Numbered from the stretch's first letter, positions 1-5,538 are shown. The stretch is 8,861 bases of DNA from Desulfuromonadaceae bacterium (GCA_016744555.1 JADGED010000100.1:1-8861), one strand, 5' to 3'. Notes: generated by a model from the letters alone, not told the origin. Numbers and translations: made by a program.

Positions 1-132
1 ATATAGCGATGTATGCGTAGTGTCGTCATGGTCGCGCATGTTAGTATGCAGCCTTAGGTTCTGTAAACTCTCTTTTTAATAATAATTATTTAAATGCGTA
101 TTTGGTGGGGCTCGTCTTGCCGAAGTTTTTCA

Positions 133-161
133 TTGCTTGGGAGGTATAGAAATGGTATATG
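133..161 (+). promoter_or_regulatory. Candidate sigma-70 promoter of rpsB
   Basis: TTGCTT (133-138) lies 17 bases before TATATG (156-161). The -10 hexamer is preceded by TGG, giving an extended -10 (TGn) element. Transcription would start near 168 and give a leader of about 110 bases containing the hairpin at 197-233. Only four of six positions match in each hexamer, so this is a plausible best candidate rather than a firm call. The AT-rich stretch at 75-94, including the palindrome AATAATTATT, gives no better-spaced hexamer pair. Bases 1-70 show no gene or recognisable site. Confidence 0.4.
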
Positions 162-196
162 TCCGCAGTTATTCAATTCACACGCCTCAGTATTCA

Positions 197-233
197 GGCA
201 AGATGGTTCTCAATCTAAAGATTGAGGCTTGCC
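197..233 (+). promoter_or_regulatory. Two-part hairpin in the rpsB leader, possible S2 autoregulatory site
   Basis: The outer arms GGCAAG (197-202) and CTTGCC (228-233) pair perfectly. Inside them the arms CTCAATCT (209-216) and AGATTGAG (219-226) also pair perfectly. The two helices are joined by an asymmetric internal loop of six bases on the 5' side and one on the 3' side. No T-run follows, so it is not an intrinsic terminator. It ends about 35 bases before the rpsB ribosome-binding site. In E. coli, S2 represses its own rpsB-tsf mRNA through the leader. A similar role here is inferred only from position and structure. Confidence 0.5.
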
Positions 234-280
234 GGAGCGGATCGGGGCGGAGGAACTAAACCAAATTAGGAGAAAAGAAA

Positions 281-1111
281 ATGGCACAAGTTACTATGAA
301 GCAAATGCTTGAAGCTGGCGTTCACTTTGGTCATCAGACCAAGCGCTGGAACCCAAAAATGAAGCCTTATATCTTTGGGGCACGTAACGGTATCTACATT
401 GTTGATCTGCAGAAAACCGTACGTTATTTCAAGACCGCATACCAATTTATTCAAGATACTGTAGCTAATGGCGACAAAGTTCTTTTTGTCGGCACCAAAA
501 AGCAAGCTCAGGATGCAATCAAAGAAGAGTCTTTGCGTGCCGATCAGTACTTTGTTAATAACCGTTGGTTAGGTGGTATGTTGACTAACTTTACTACCAT
601 CAAGGACAGTATCGATCGTTTGAAGAAGATCGAAGCTATGGTAGCTGATGGTACTATTGACCAATACACCAAAAAAGAAGCCCTTCAACTTGAGCGCCAA
701 CGTGAGAAACTAGAGAAAAACCTTGGTGGTATTAAGCATATGACTAAGTTGCCAGGTGCTATCTTCATTATCGATCCCAAAAAAGAAGTTATTGCGGTTC
801 AGGAAGCTAACAAGTTGGGTATCCCAGTAGTCGCTGTGGTTGATACTAACTGTGACCCTGACAATATTGATTACGTTATCCCTGGCAATGATGATGCTAT
901 TCGCGCTATCCGTCTGTTTGCTTCCAAGATGGCTGAAGCATGTGTCGAAGGTGGTCAGCGTCGTAAAGATAAGCAACAGACTGCTGCCGAAGGCAAAGAT
1001 GAGCCAATTGTAGAAGTTGTTACTGCTGCAGCGTCAGCCCCTGAAGCAGAAGCGGTTGCGGAGACACCAGCTGTTGAAGCCCCCACAGCAGAAGCCCCTG
1101 CCGCTGAGTAA
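281..1111 (+). CDS. rpsB: 30S ribosomal protein S2
   Basis: This is ribosomal protein S2 of the small subunit, which binds late in 30S assembly near the head-platform junction and helps to place S1. The 276-residue protein carries the N-terminal MKQMLEAGVHFGHQTKRWNP block (residues 6-25), the S2 signature WLGGMLTNF (96-104) and the second S2 block around LPGAIFIIDPKKE (157-169) through NIDYVIPGNDDAIRAI (195-210). The globular part ends near residue 235. The last 40 or so residues form an Ala/Glu/Pro-rich low-complexity tail, which makes the protein longer than E. coli S2 (241). The ATG has an AGGAG (268-272) eight bases upstream. It is the first gene of the cluster, and tsf follows after a hairpin, as is usual for the family. 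Identity is secure. Confidence 0.99.
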   Translation: MAQVTMKQMLEAGVHFGHQTKRWNPKMKPYIFGARNGIYIVDLQKTVRYFKTAYQFIQDTVANGDKVLFVGTKKQAQDAIKEESLRADQYFVNNRWLGGMLTNFTTIKDSIDRLKKIEAMVADGTIDQYTKKEALQLERQREKLEKNLGGIKHMTKLPGAIFIIDPKKEVIAVQEANKLGIPVVAVVDTNCDPDNIDYVIPGNDDAIRAIRLFASKMAEACVEGGQRRKDKQQTAAEGKDEPIVEVVTAAASAPEAEAVAETPAVEAPTAEAPAAE

Positions 1112-1159
1112 TATGTTAGCGCCAGTAGGTGACTAGATAAAAAGAATTGAACAGGTCAG

Positions 1160-1188
1160 TGGCCGGGCTTTAGCTCGGCCATTTGTTT
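1160..1188 (+). terminator. Intrinsic terminator or attenuator between rpsB and tsf
   Basis: Arms TGGCCGGGC (1160-1168) and GCTCGGCCA (1173-1181) form a 9-bp GC-rich stem with one G-U pair and a four-base loop (TTTA). TTTGTTT (1182-1188) follows directly. The T-tract is interrupted by one G, so partial read-through is likely. tsf has no obvious promoter of its own in the 60 bases that follow, which favours an attenuator that lowers tsf mRNA relative to rpsB. A comparable rpsB-tsf attenuator is known in E. coli. Confidence 0.75.
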
Positions 1189-1247
1189 AACAAAAATAAA
1201 TGGTGGGGATGTTTTTCCCGCCGTCAAAAAATTATGGAGGAAAGATC

Positions 1248-2156
1248 GTGAGTATTACAGCTGCAATGGTCTCCGAGTTGCGTAAAAAAACCGGAGCAGG
1301 AATGATGGATTGTAAAAAAGCTTTGACCGAAACTGCCGGAAATATGGATGAGGCAGTCGATTTCTTGCGGAAAAAAGGCTTGTCTTCTGCTGCTAAGAAA
1401 TCTGGTCGGGTTGCTTCTGAAGGTGCTGTAACAGCCGGTTCCGCTGGTACCGTTGGCGCTTTGGTTGAAGTCAACGCTGAGACCGACTTCGTCGCTAAAA
1501 ATGATGCTTTTGTGGCTTTTGTTGCTGGCGTCAAGGACGTTGTCCTCGCTAACGATATCGCTGATGTTGACGCCCTTAAAGGACTTGCGTACCCAGAAAC
1601 CGGCCGTACTGTTGCCGAAGAATTGACCCATCAAATTGCTACAATTGGTGAAAATATGGGCATTCGTCGTTTTGCTCGTGTTGATGCCGGTCAAGGCATG
1701 GTTACGTCATATATTCACGGTGCAGGAAAAATCGGTGTATTGGTTGAGCTACAGACCGAATCTGCTGATGAGAAAATTTCTGCATTAGGTCGTCAGCTTG
1801 CAATGCACGTTGCTGCTGCTAACCCTCAATACCTTGATCGTGATAGTGTGCCTTCTGACATTGTTGAAAAAGAAAAAGATATTATGCGGGTTAAGGCGAT
1901 TGAAAGTGGCAAACCTGAGCAAATTGTTGAGAAGATCATTCTTGGCCAAATCAATAAGTATTTTGGTGAAGTTTGTCTCCTCGAGCAGGCGTTCGTTATC
2001 GATCCAGACCAGAAGGTTGGTAAAATTGTAGCTGCTCTGGCGAAAGAGCTTGGCACTGAGATCAAGTTGAACAGCTATTCACGTTATCAGCTTGGTGAAG
2101 GTATAGAGAAAAAAGAAGACGATTTCGCTGCTGAAGTAGCGGCTATGAGTAAGTAA
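1248..2156 (+). CDS. tsf: Elongation factor Ts
   Basis: EF-Ts is the cytosolic nucleotide exchange factor that releases GDP from EF-Tu. The start is placed at GTG 1248, which gives 302 residues. An excellent GGAGG (1236-1240) lies seven bases upstream, and the protein then begins MSITAAMVSELRKKTGAG as in the family. The reading frame extends to an ATG at 1200, but that ATG has no ribosome-binding site and would add 16 atypical residues. The N-terminal UBA-like domain (about residues 3-45) contains LRKKTGAGMMDCKKAL (11-26). The EF-Tu contact motif TDFVAKND (79-86) has Asp80 and Phe81, the residues that intrude near the EF-Tu magnesium site in E. coli. The dimerisation core follows, with SYIHGAGKIGVLVE near the middle. 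It ends in tandem stops TAATAA. Confidence 0.98.
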   Translation: MSITAAMVSELRKKTGAGMMDCKKALTETAGNMDEAVDFLRKKGLSSAAKKSGRVASEGAVTAGSAGTVGALVEVNAETDFVAKNDAFVAFVAGVKDVVLANDIADVDALKGLAYPETGRTVAEELTHQIATIGENMGIRRFARVDAGQGMVTSYIHGAGKIGVLVELQTESADEKISALGRQLAMHVAAANPQYLDRDSVPSDIVEKEKDIMRVKAIESGKPEQIVEKIILGQINKYFGEVCLLEQAFVIDPDQKVGKIVAALAKELGTEIKLNSYSRYQLGEGIEKKEDDFAAEVAAMSK

Positions 2157-2165
2157 TAAACCTTA

Positions 2166-2210
2166 ATAGTGGCACTGGTGGAAAATATCTCACTGGTGCT
2201 ACTATATTTT
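2166..2210 (+). terminator. Long hairpin with T-rich tail between tsf and pyrH
   Basis: The arms TAGTGGCACTGGTG (2167-2180) and CACTGGTGCTACTA (2191-2204) pair over 14 positions, with three G-U pairs and no mismatches. An extra A-T pair (2166/2205) closes the base. The loop is the ten bases 2181-2190, and TATTTT (2205-2210) follows. This resembles an intrinsic terminator with a short T-tract. It begins 10 bases after the tsf stop and ends just before the pyrH ribosome-binding site at 2213-2220. It could act as a partial terminator, a 3' stabiliser for rpsB-tsf mRNA, or an RNase III processing site. Confidence 0.6.
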
Positions 2211-2226
2211 CTGGCGGGAGTCTGTT

Positions 2227-2958
2227 GTGGCGACGACAAAGTATAGACGAATTCTTCTGAAGTTAAGTGGTGAAGCTTTGGCAGGGGAGCAAGGCTATGG
2301 AATTGATCCTGATGTCATTAATGGGATTGCTGCCGAAATTAAAGAGGTAATGGCTCTTGGTGTTGAAGTTGCTTTAGTCATTGGTGGTGGCAATATTTTT
2401 CGTGGTGTGGCTGCTTCATCCAAAGGGATGGAACGAGCTAGCGCAGATTATATGGGGATGTTGGCAACCGTTATGAACAGCTTAGCGATGCAAGACGCCC
2501 TAGAAAAGCAGGGTGTCGCAACACGAGTAATGTCAGCTATAGATATGCAGCAAGTAGCTGAGCCATATATTCGCCGCCGTGCTGTTCGCCATTTAGAAAA
2601 AGGTCGAATTGTTATTTTTAGTGCCGGTACCGGTAACCCTTATTTTACTACCGATACTGCCGCTAGTTTACGGGCGATGGAAATTAATGCCGAAGTTATT
2701 TTAAAGGCAACAAAGGTTGATGGGGTCTATTCTGCAGATCCGATGAAAGATAAAAATGCGATAAAGCTTCCAACTTTAACTTATTTGGAAGTATTGCAAA
2801 AAGGTTTGCAGGTTATGGATGCCACCGCAACTTCGTTGTGTATGGACAATAATTTGCCGATGATTATTTTTGATATGTCCCAACGAGACAATATTAAAAA
2901 AGTGGTTCAGGGTGAAAAAATTGGAACCATTGTCAAGGGAGGTGACGAAAATGATTGA
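2227..2958 (+). CDS. pyrH: Uridylate kinase (UMP kinase)
   Basis: Bacterial UMP kinase phosphorylates UMP to UDP with ATP. It is a cytosolic homohexamer of the amino-acid kinase fold, allosterically controlled in many species by GTP and UTP. The protein is 243 residues (E. coli: 241). Visible motifs are KLSGEAL (12-18, phosphate binding), the glycine-rich GGGNIFRG (53-60), ADYMGMLATVMNSLAMQDALE (73-93, dimer and UMP-site helix), TGNPYFTTDTAAS (135-147) and KATKVDGVYSADP (160-172, nucleotide site). The start is GTG 2227, with GGCGGGAG (2213-2220) six bases upstream and the typical N-terminus MATTKYRRILLKLSGEAL. Its last eight bases overlap the start of frr, so the two genes are probably translationally coupled. 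Confidence 0.98.
   Translation: MATTKYRRILLKLSGEALAGEQGYGIDPDVINGIAAEIKEVMALGVEVALVIGGGNIFRGVAASSKGMERASADYMGMLATVMNSLAMQDALEKQGVATRVMSAIDMQQVAEPYIRRRAVRHLEKGRIVIFSAGTGNPYFTTDTAASLRAMEINAEVILKATKVDGVYSADPMKDKNAIKLPTLTYLEVLQKGLQVMDATATSLCMDNNLPMIIFDMSQRDNIKKVVQGEKIGTIVKGGDEND
2937..2945 (+). promoter_or_regulatory. Extended Shine-Dalgarno of frr inside pyrH
   Basis: GGGAGGTGA matches the anti-Shine-Dalgarno end of 16S rRNA over GGAGGTGA (2938-2945). Eight bases separate its GGAGG core from the frr ATG at 2951. It lies in the last codons of pyrH, encoding the Lys-Gly-Gly-Asp part of the C-terminus. It fixes the frr start and suggests that frr is translated strongly, independently of pyrH yield. 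Confidence 0.8.
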
Positions 2959-3508
2959 TGAAGTTATGAGTGAAGCCCGCTCTGCCATGGATAAGGCAGT
3001 TAAGGCATTGAAAAAAGATATGACCAAAGTTAGGACTGGGCGCGCTAGCATCTCATTGCTAGATGATGTTCGGGTCGATTATTATGGCGTACCGACACCA
3101 CTTAGTCAGGTTGCGACCCTCTCTGCTCCTGAAGCACGTTTGATGACCGTGCAACCATGGGAGAAAAATCTAATTCCTGAGATTGAAAAAGCGCTGTTTA
3201 AGGCCGATCTTGGGTTAACTCCATCTTCAGATGGATTGTTGATCCGCTTGCCGGTCCCTGCTTTAACCGAAGAGCGGCGGCGTGAAATGGTTAAGATTAT
3301 CAAGCGGATGTCGGAGGACAGCAAAATTTCATTGCGTAATGCTCGTCGTGATGCCAATGAAACGTTAAAGATGTTAGAAAAAGAAAAAGAGATTACTGAA
3401 GATGATCTTAAACGGAGTGAAAAAGATGTACAACAACTCACCGATGAGTTTGTTAATACCGTCGATTCAGTAGTCCATAATAAAGAGCAAGAAGTCATGG
3501 AGATTTAA
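2951..3508 (+). CDS. frr: Ribosome recycling factor
   Basis: RRF works with EF-G to split the post-termination ribosome so that subunits can be reused. The 185-residue length equals that of E. coli RRF. The three-helix bundle and the beta domain can be recognised: MTKVRTGRAS (24-33) in the first long helix, VDYYGVPTPLSQVATL (42-57) opening domain II, and PALTEERRREMVK (103-115) with LRNARRDANE (129-138), including the conserved Arg132-Arg133, in the later helices. The final helix is rich in charged heptads. The frame is open back to 2870 inside pyrH, but the start is set at ATG 2951 by the extended Shine-Dalgarno and the family N-terminus. It overlaps the pyrH stop by eight bases. Confidence 0.98.
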   Translation: MIDEVMSEARSAMDKAVKALKKDMTKVRTGRASISLLDDVRVDYYGVPTPLSQVATLSAPEARLMTVQPWEKNLIPEIEKALFKADLGLTPSSDGLLIRLPVPALTEERRREMVKIIKRMSEDSKISLRNARRDANETLKMLEKEKEITEDDLKRSEKDVQQLTDEFVNTVDSVVHNKEQEVMEI

Positions 3509-3541
3509 TTCTATCTGTAATGATTGACCTAGCTGAATATG

Positions 3542-3568
3542 TTGCTTTTCGTTTTGAGTCGAAGGCAA
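3542..3568 (+). other. Hairpin between frr and the ferredoxin gene
   Basis: TTGCTTTTCG (3542-3551) can pair with CGAAGGCAA (3560-3568), with one bulged T, one G-U pair and an eight-base loop. No T-run follows, so it is not an intrinsic terminator. It could be a processing or mRNA-stability element separating frr from the ferredoxin coding region. The function is unknown and the stem is only moderately stable. Confidence 0.35.
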
Positions 3569-3609
3569 TAGCGGCTTTAGCTTAATTAAAGTTAGAGGGA
3601 GATTTATTT

Positions 3610-3774
3610 ATGGCGTTGAAAATCACCGATGAATGTATTGGTTGTGGAACCTGTCTAGATTGTTGCCCAGTAGATGCAATAGTCGAATCTGGTGAAATCT
3701 ATATGATTAATAACGATTGTACGGAATGCAAAGCTTGTGTTGATGTTTGTCCGGTAAGTGCAATTGTAGAGTGA
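3610..3774 (+). CDS. Small 2[4Fe-4S] ferredoxin
   Basis: This 54-residue protein is a bacterial (clostridial-type) ferredoxin, a cytosolic low-potential one-electron carrier. Two cluster motifs are complete: Cys9-x2-Cys12-x2-Cys15-x3-Cys19-Pro and Cys37-x2-Cys40-x2-Cys43-x3-Cys47-Pro. In the usual arrangement the fourth Cys of each motif ligates the other cluster. A ninth Cys at position 18, next to Cys19, is not a standard ligand. The ATG has AGGGAG (3596-3601) eight bases upstream, and the gene ends in tandem stops TGATAG. It lies 101 bases after frr and just before a strong terminator, so it is probably the last gene of the rpsB-frr unit. The redox partner cannot be told from sequence. IspG and IspH, the iron-sulfur enzymes of the MEP pathway, are one possibility because dxr and uppS are nearby. 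Confidence 0.93.
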   Translation: MALKITDECIGCGTCLDCCPVDAIVESGEIYMINNDCTECKACVDVCPVSAIVE

Positions 3775-3795
3775 TAGTGTTAATATATTAAGAAG

Positions 3796-3825
3796 AAGGG
3801 CGTTATTTGAAAGCGCCCTTTTTTT
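3796..3825 (+). terminator. Strong intrinsic terminator after the ferredoxin gene
   Basis: AAGGGCG (3796-3802) pairs perfectly with CGCCCTT (3814-3820), and the stem can be extended by two further pairs into the loop (one of them G-U). An uninterrupted run of seven T (3819-3825) completes it. On the opposite strand no T-run follows the stem, so it acts in the + direction. It begins 21 bases after the ferredoxin stop and splits the cluster into two transcription units. Confidence 0.9.
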
Positions 3826-3851
3826 ATGGTTTTTGTATGGGTTTCAATGCC

Positions 3852-3881
3852 TTGCTGCTACTGTAAAAAACATGTTATTTT
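3852..3881 (+). promoter_or_regulatory. Candidate promoter of the uppS-tsaB unit
   Basis: TTGCTG (3852-3857) and TATTTT (3876-3881) are 18 bases apart in the gap between the terminator and uppS. Both match consensus only moderately. The main argument is positional: the strong upstream terminator requires a new promoter before uppS unless read-through feeds it. Bases 3871-3905 are very T-rich, so the leader RNA would be short and U-rich. No better hexamer pair was seen, and no sigma-54 (GG-N10-GC) element fits. Confidence 0.3.
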
Positions 3882-3916
3882 TATTTTTTTTATTTTTGTT
3901 TTGCTTGGGTTGGTAG

Positions 3917-4660
3917 TTGTCTGAAATTGTAATAGATATAGTTGAATCTTCTGTACAACATTTAGCTATCATTATGGACGGCAATGGGCGTTGGGCTAAA
4001 CAACGTGATCTGCCGCGCCTAGCTGGTCATCAACAAGGGGTTGAGGCGGTAAAGAGAATAGTTGATGAGTGCGTTCAACGTAAAATTCGCTATCTAAGTT
4101 TGTTTGCGTTTAGCTCTGAAAACTGGGGGAGACCACAAGCAGAAGTTGACGCTCTGATGTCTTTATTACTGCAGTTTCTGGCTTCTCAACAACAAAAAAT
4201 GGTCGCTGAAGGGATCAAGTTGCATGTAATAGGAGACCTTTCACGGTTATCAATATCGGTCAGAGATGCCCTTGCAGATGTTGAGCAAAAAACCTCATTA
4301 GGTGAAAATATGACCTTGATTTTGGCTCTGTCATATGGTGGTAGAGACGAAATTGTTCGTGCCGCAAAACAAGCAGCAAAACAGGTGTTAGTAGGTGAAA
4401 TAGAAATTGATCAGTTTGATGATTCATCGCTTACCGCTTGTTTGGATACCGCAGGCTTGCCAGATCCAGATCTATTGATCCGTACTAGTGGTGAAGTTAG
4501 AGTGAGCAATTTTTTGCTCTGGCAGACAGCTTATGCTGAGATGTACTTTACCGATGTCCTTTGGCCAGACTTCGGGTCAGAAGAATTAGATAAAGCATTA
4601 AATGAATATTCGCGACGTAAGCGGCGATTTGGTCTTACAGATGATCAAATAGATAGTTAA
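3917..4660 (+). CDS. uppS: Undecaprenyl diphosphate synthase (cis-prenyltransferase)
   Basis: UppS adds eight isopentenyl units in cis to farnesyl diphosphate to make the C55 carrier lipid precursor for peptidoglycan and other envelope polymers. It acts at the inner face of the membrane. The protein is 247 residues (E. coli: 253). Motifs seen are IMDGNGRWA (19-27) with catalytic Asp21, GHQQG with His38, FSSENW (65-70), and RTSGEVRVSNFLLWQ (189-203) with the diphosphate-binding arginines, then YAEMYFTDVLWPDF (206-219). The start is TTG 3917. An in-frame TAG immediately precedes it, and the next ATG is already inside the IMDGNG motif, so no better start exists. The ribosome-binding site is weak (GGGTTGG, 3907-3913) behind a T-rich tract. 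Confidence 0.97.
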   Translation: MSEIVIDIVESSVQHLAIIMDGNGRWAKQRDLPRLAGHQQGVEAVKRIVDECVQRKIRYLSLFAFSSENWGRPQAEVDALMSLLLQFLASQQQKMVAEGIKLHVIGDLSRLSISVRDALADVEQKTSLGENMTLILALSYGGRDEIVRAAKQAAKQVLVGEIEIDQFDDSSLTACLDTAGLPDPDLLIRTSGEVRVSNFLLWQTAYAEMYFTDVLWPDFGSEELDKALNEYSRRKRRFGLTDDQIDS

Positions 4661-4714
4661 TGATATTGTTGCTGATGTCTATCTAAGTTTAAATTTGCTT
4701 TTTCCTCACTAAAC

Positions 4715-4729
4715 AGGAGAGTAGCGATC
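4715..4729 (+). promoter_or_regulatory. Ribosome-binding site and ATC start codon of cdsA
   Basis: AGGAG (4715-4719) is followed seven bases later by ATC AAA CAA AGA. The cdsA frame has no ATG, GTG or TTG between the upstream in-frame TGA (4673-4675) and TTG 4760. TTG 4760 lies inside the first membrane helix and has no ribosome-binding site. ATC at 4727 is therefore the best-supported initiation codon, unless the base is a sequencing error for ATG. Confidence 0.65.
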
Positions 4730-5527
4730 AAACAAAGAATTATTACCGCAATTATAGCTTTGCCATTACTTATCATTTTGATCGGTTATGCTAGCACGCC
4801 AGTTTTTATGGGATTTTTAACTTTGGGTATCTATTTAAGTCTACTTGAATTTAACCGAATGGGGTTAGGTGATGATAGCTTGGTGGAGCAGCATGTAGCG
4901 GCAGTGTGTGGTGGACTGGTAGCCCCAGTTATGTATTGGGGTAATACAACCCTATTGCTGCCCCTTTTAACTGTGGCGATGTTTATACTTTTTTTGCTGT
5001 TTCTGTTTCGCTTACCGCCTGTTACCGAAGTTCATAATCGACTTAGCTGGATTGCTTTAGGTTTAATTTACGTGCCGTTTTTTTTGGCGCATATGCTGCT
5101 TTTGCGTTGTCTCCCCGAAGGTCGTCAATGGATATTCATGACTCTGATAATAATAATGTGTTGCGACTCTTTTGCCTATTTTATCGGTAGAAAATTCGGA
5201 AAGAATAAGCTTTATCCCGCCGTTAGTCCGAATAAAACCATAGAAGGCGCTGTTGGTGGTTTAGTTGGAGCTGTTATTGCTGCTTTAATCGTGAAGTTTA
5301 CTTTTCTGCCAACGATAGGCTTGGTTAGTGCGATCTTGATTGGTTTAGCCCTTGGCGTAATGGGGCAATTAGGTGATTTGTTTGAGTCGTTGTTAAAGCG
5401 CGCCTGTCAAGTTAAAGATTCTGGCACTATTATTCCCGGTCATGGTGGAATGCTAGATCGACTAGATAGCCTGTTGTTTGCTTTTCCAATTGTCTATTAT
5501 ATTGCTCGTTACAGCTACGGAGGTTGA
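4727..5527 (+). CDS. cdsA: Phosphatidate cytidylyltransferase (CDP-diglyceride synthase)
   Basis: CdsA is an integral inner-membrane enzyme that converts phosphatidic acid and CTP to CDP-diacylglycerol, the branch point for phosphatidylglycerol, cardiolipin and phosphatidylethanolamine. Read from ATC 4727 it has 266 residues (E. coli: 285) and begins (M)KQRIITAIIALPLLIIL, a typical family N-terminus. Several hydrophobic helices follow, with clear ones around 6-40, 75-95, 107-126, 136-153, 174-192 and 196-213. The conserved block CDSFAYFIGRKFGKNKLYP runs from 146 to 164, followed by SPNKTIEG (167-174). The full CDS signature runs from Ser221 to Asp247, with LLKR, KDSG, PGHGGMLDRLD and the metal-binding aspartates. 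From the first standard start, TTG 4760, the first helix would lose 11 residues. The stop codon lies just before dxr, and GGAGG at its 3' end serves dxr. Confidence 0.96.
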   Translation: MKQRIITAIIALPLLIILIGYASTPVFMGFLTLGIYLSLLEFNRMGLGDDSLVEQHVAAVCGGLVAPVMYWGNTTLLLPLLTVAMFILFLLFLFRLPPVTEVHNRLSWIALGLIYVPFFLAHMLLLRCLPEGRQWIFMTLIIIMCCDSFAYFIGRKFGKNKLYPAVSPNKTIEGAVGGLVGAVIAALIVKFTFLPTIGLVSAILIGLALGVMGQLGDLFESLLKRACQVKDSGTIIPGHGGMLDRLDSLLFAFPIVYYIARYSYGG

Positions 5528-5538
5528 TAACGCAGTTG
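5519..5538 (+). promoter_or_regulatory. Ribosome-binding site and start region of dxr
   Basis: GGAGG (5519-5523) sits in the last codons of cdsA. Candidate in-frame starts after it are TTG 5524 (zero spacing), ACG 5530 (six bases) and TTG 5536 (12 bases). TTG 5536 gives the family-typical MKKLAILGSTGSIG and is preferred, although the spacing is long. ACG 5530 has ideal spacing but would be a non-standard initiator. There is no ATG or GTG in this part of the frame. Confidence 0.5.

Noticed and set aside
1200..1247. N-terminal extension of EF-Ts from ATG 1200
   Set aside because: No ribosome-binding site precedes it, the 16 extra residues are atypical, and GTG 1248 has a well-spaced GGAGG and the family N-terminus.
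1224..1694. 156-codon open frame on the - strand across tsf
   Set aside because: It lies antisense to an unmistakable gene, has no recognisable domain, and is explained by the codon pattern of tsf. The same applies to the other - strand frames, for example 710-976, 3106-3498 and 5619-5903.
1798..2031. 77-codon + strand frame inside tsf
   Set aside because: It is an out-of-frame shadow of EF-Ts with no ribosome-binding site or known motif.
2870..2950. Longer RRF starting inside pyrH
   Set aside because: ATG 2951 has an extended Shine-Dalgarno and gives exactly the usual 185 residues.
3835..3860. Sigma-54 promoter before uppS (TTGCT resembles a -12 box)
   Set aside because: No GG lies 10 bases before the GC of the TTGCT element, so the required -24/-12 spacing is absent.
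3871..3905. Second terminator in the T-rich tract before uppS
   Set aside because: Only the short AT-rich palindrome AACATGTT precedes the T-runs, so there is no GC stem.
4760..4762. TTG 4760 as the cdsA start
   Set aside because: It has no ribosome-binding site and removes 11 residues from the first membrane helix, including the conserved KQRIITA segment.
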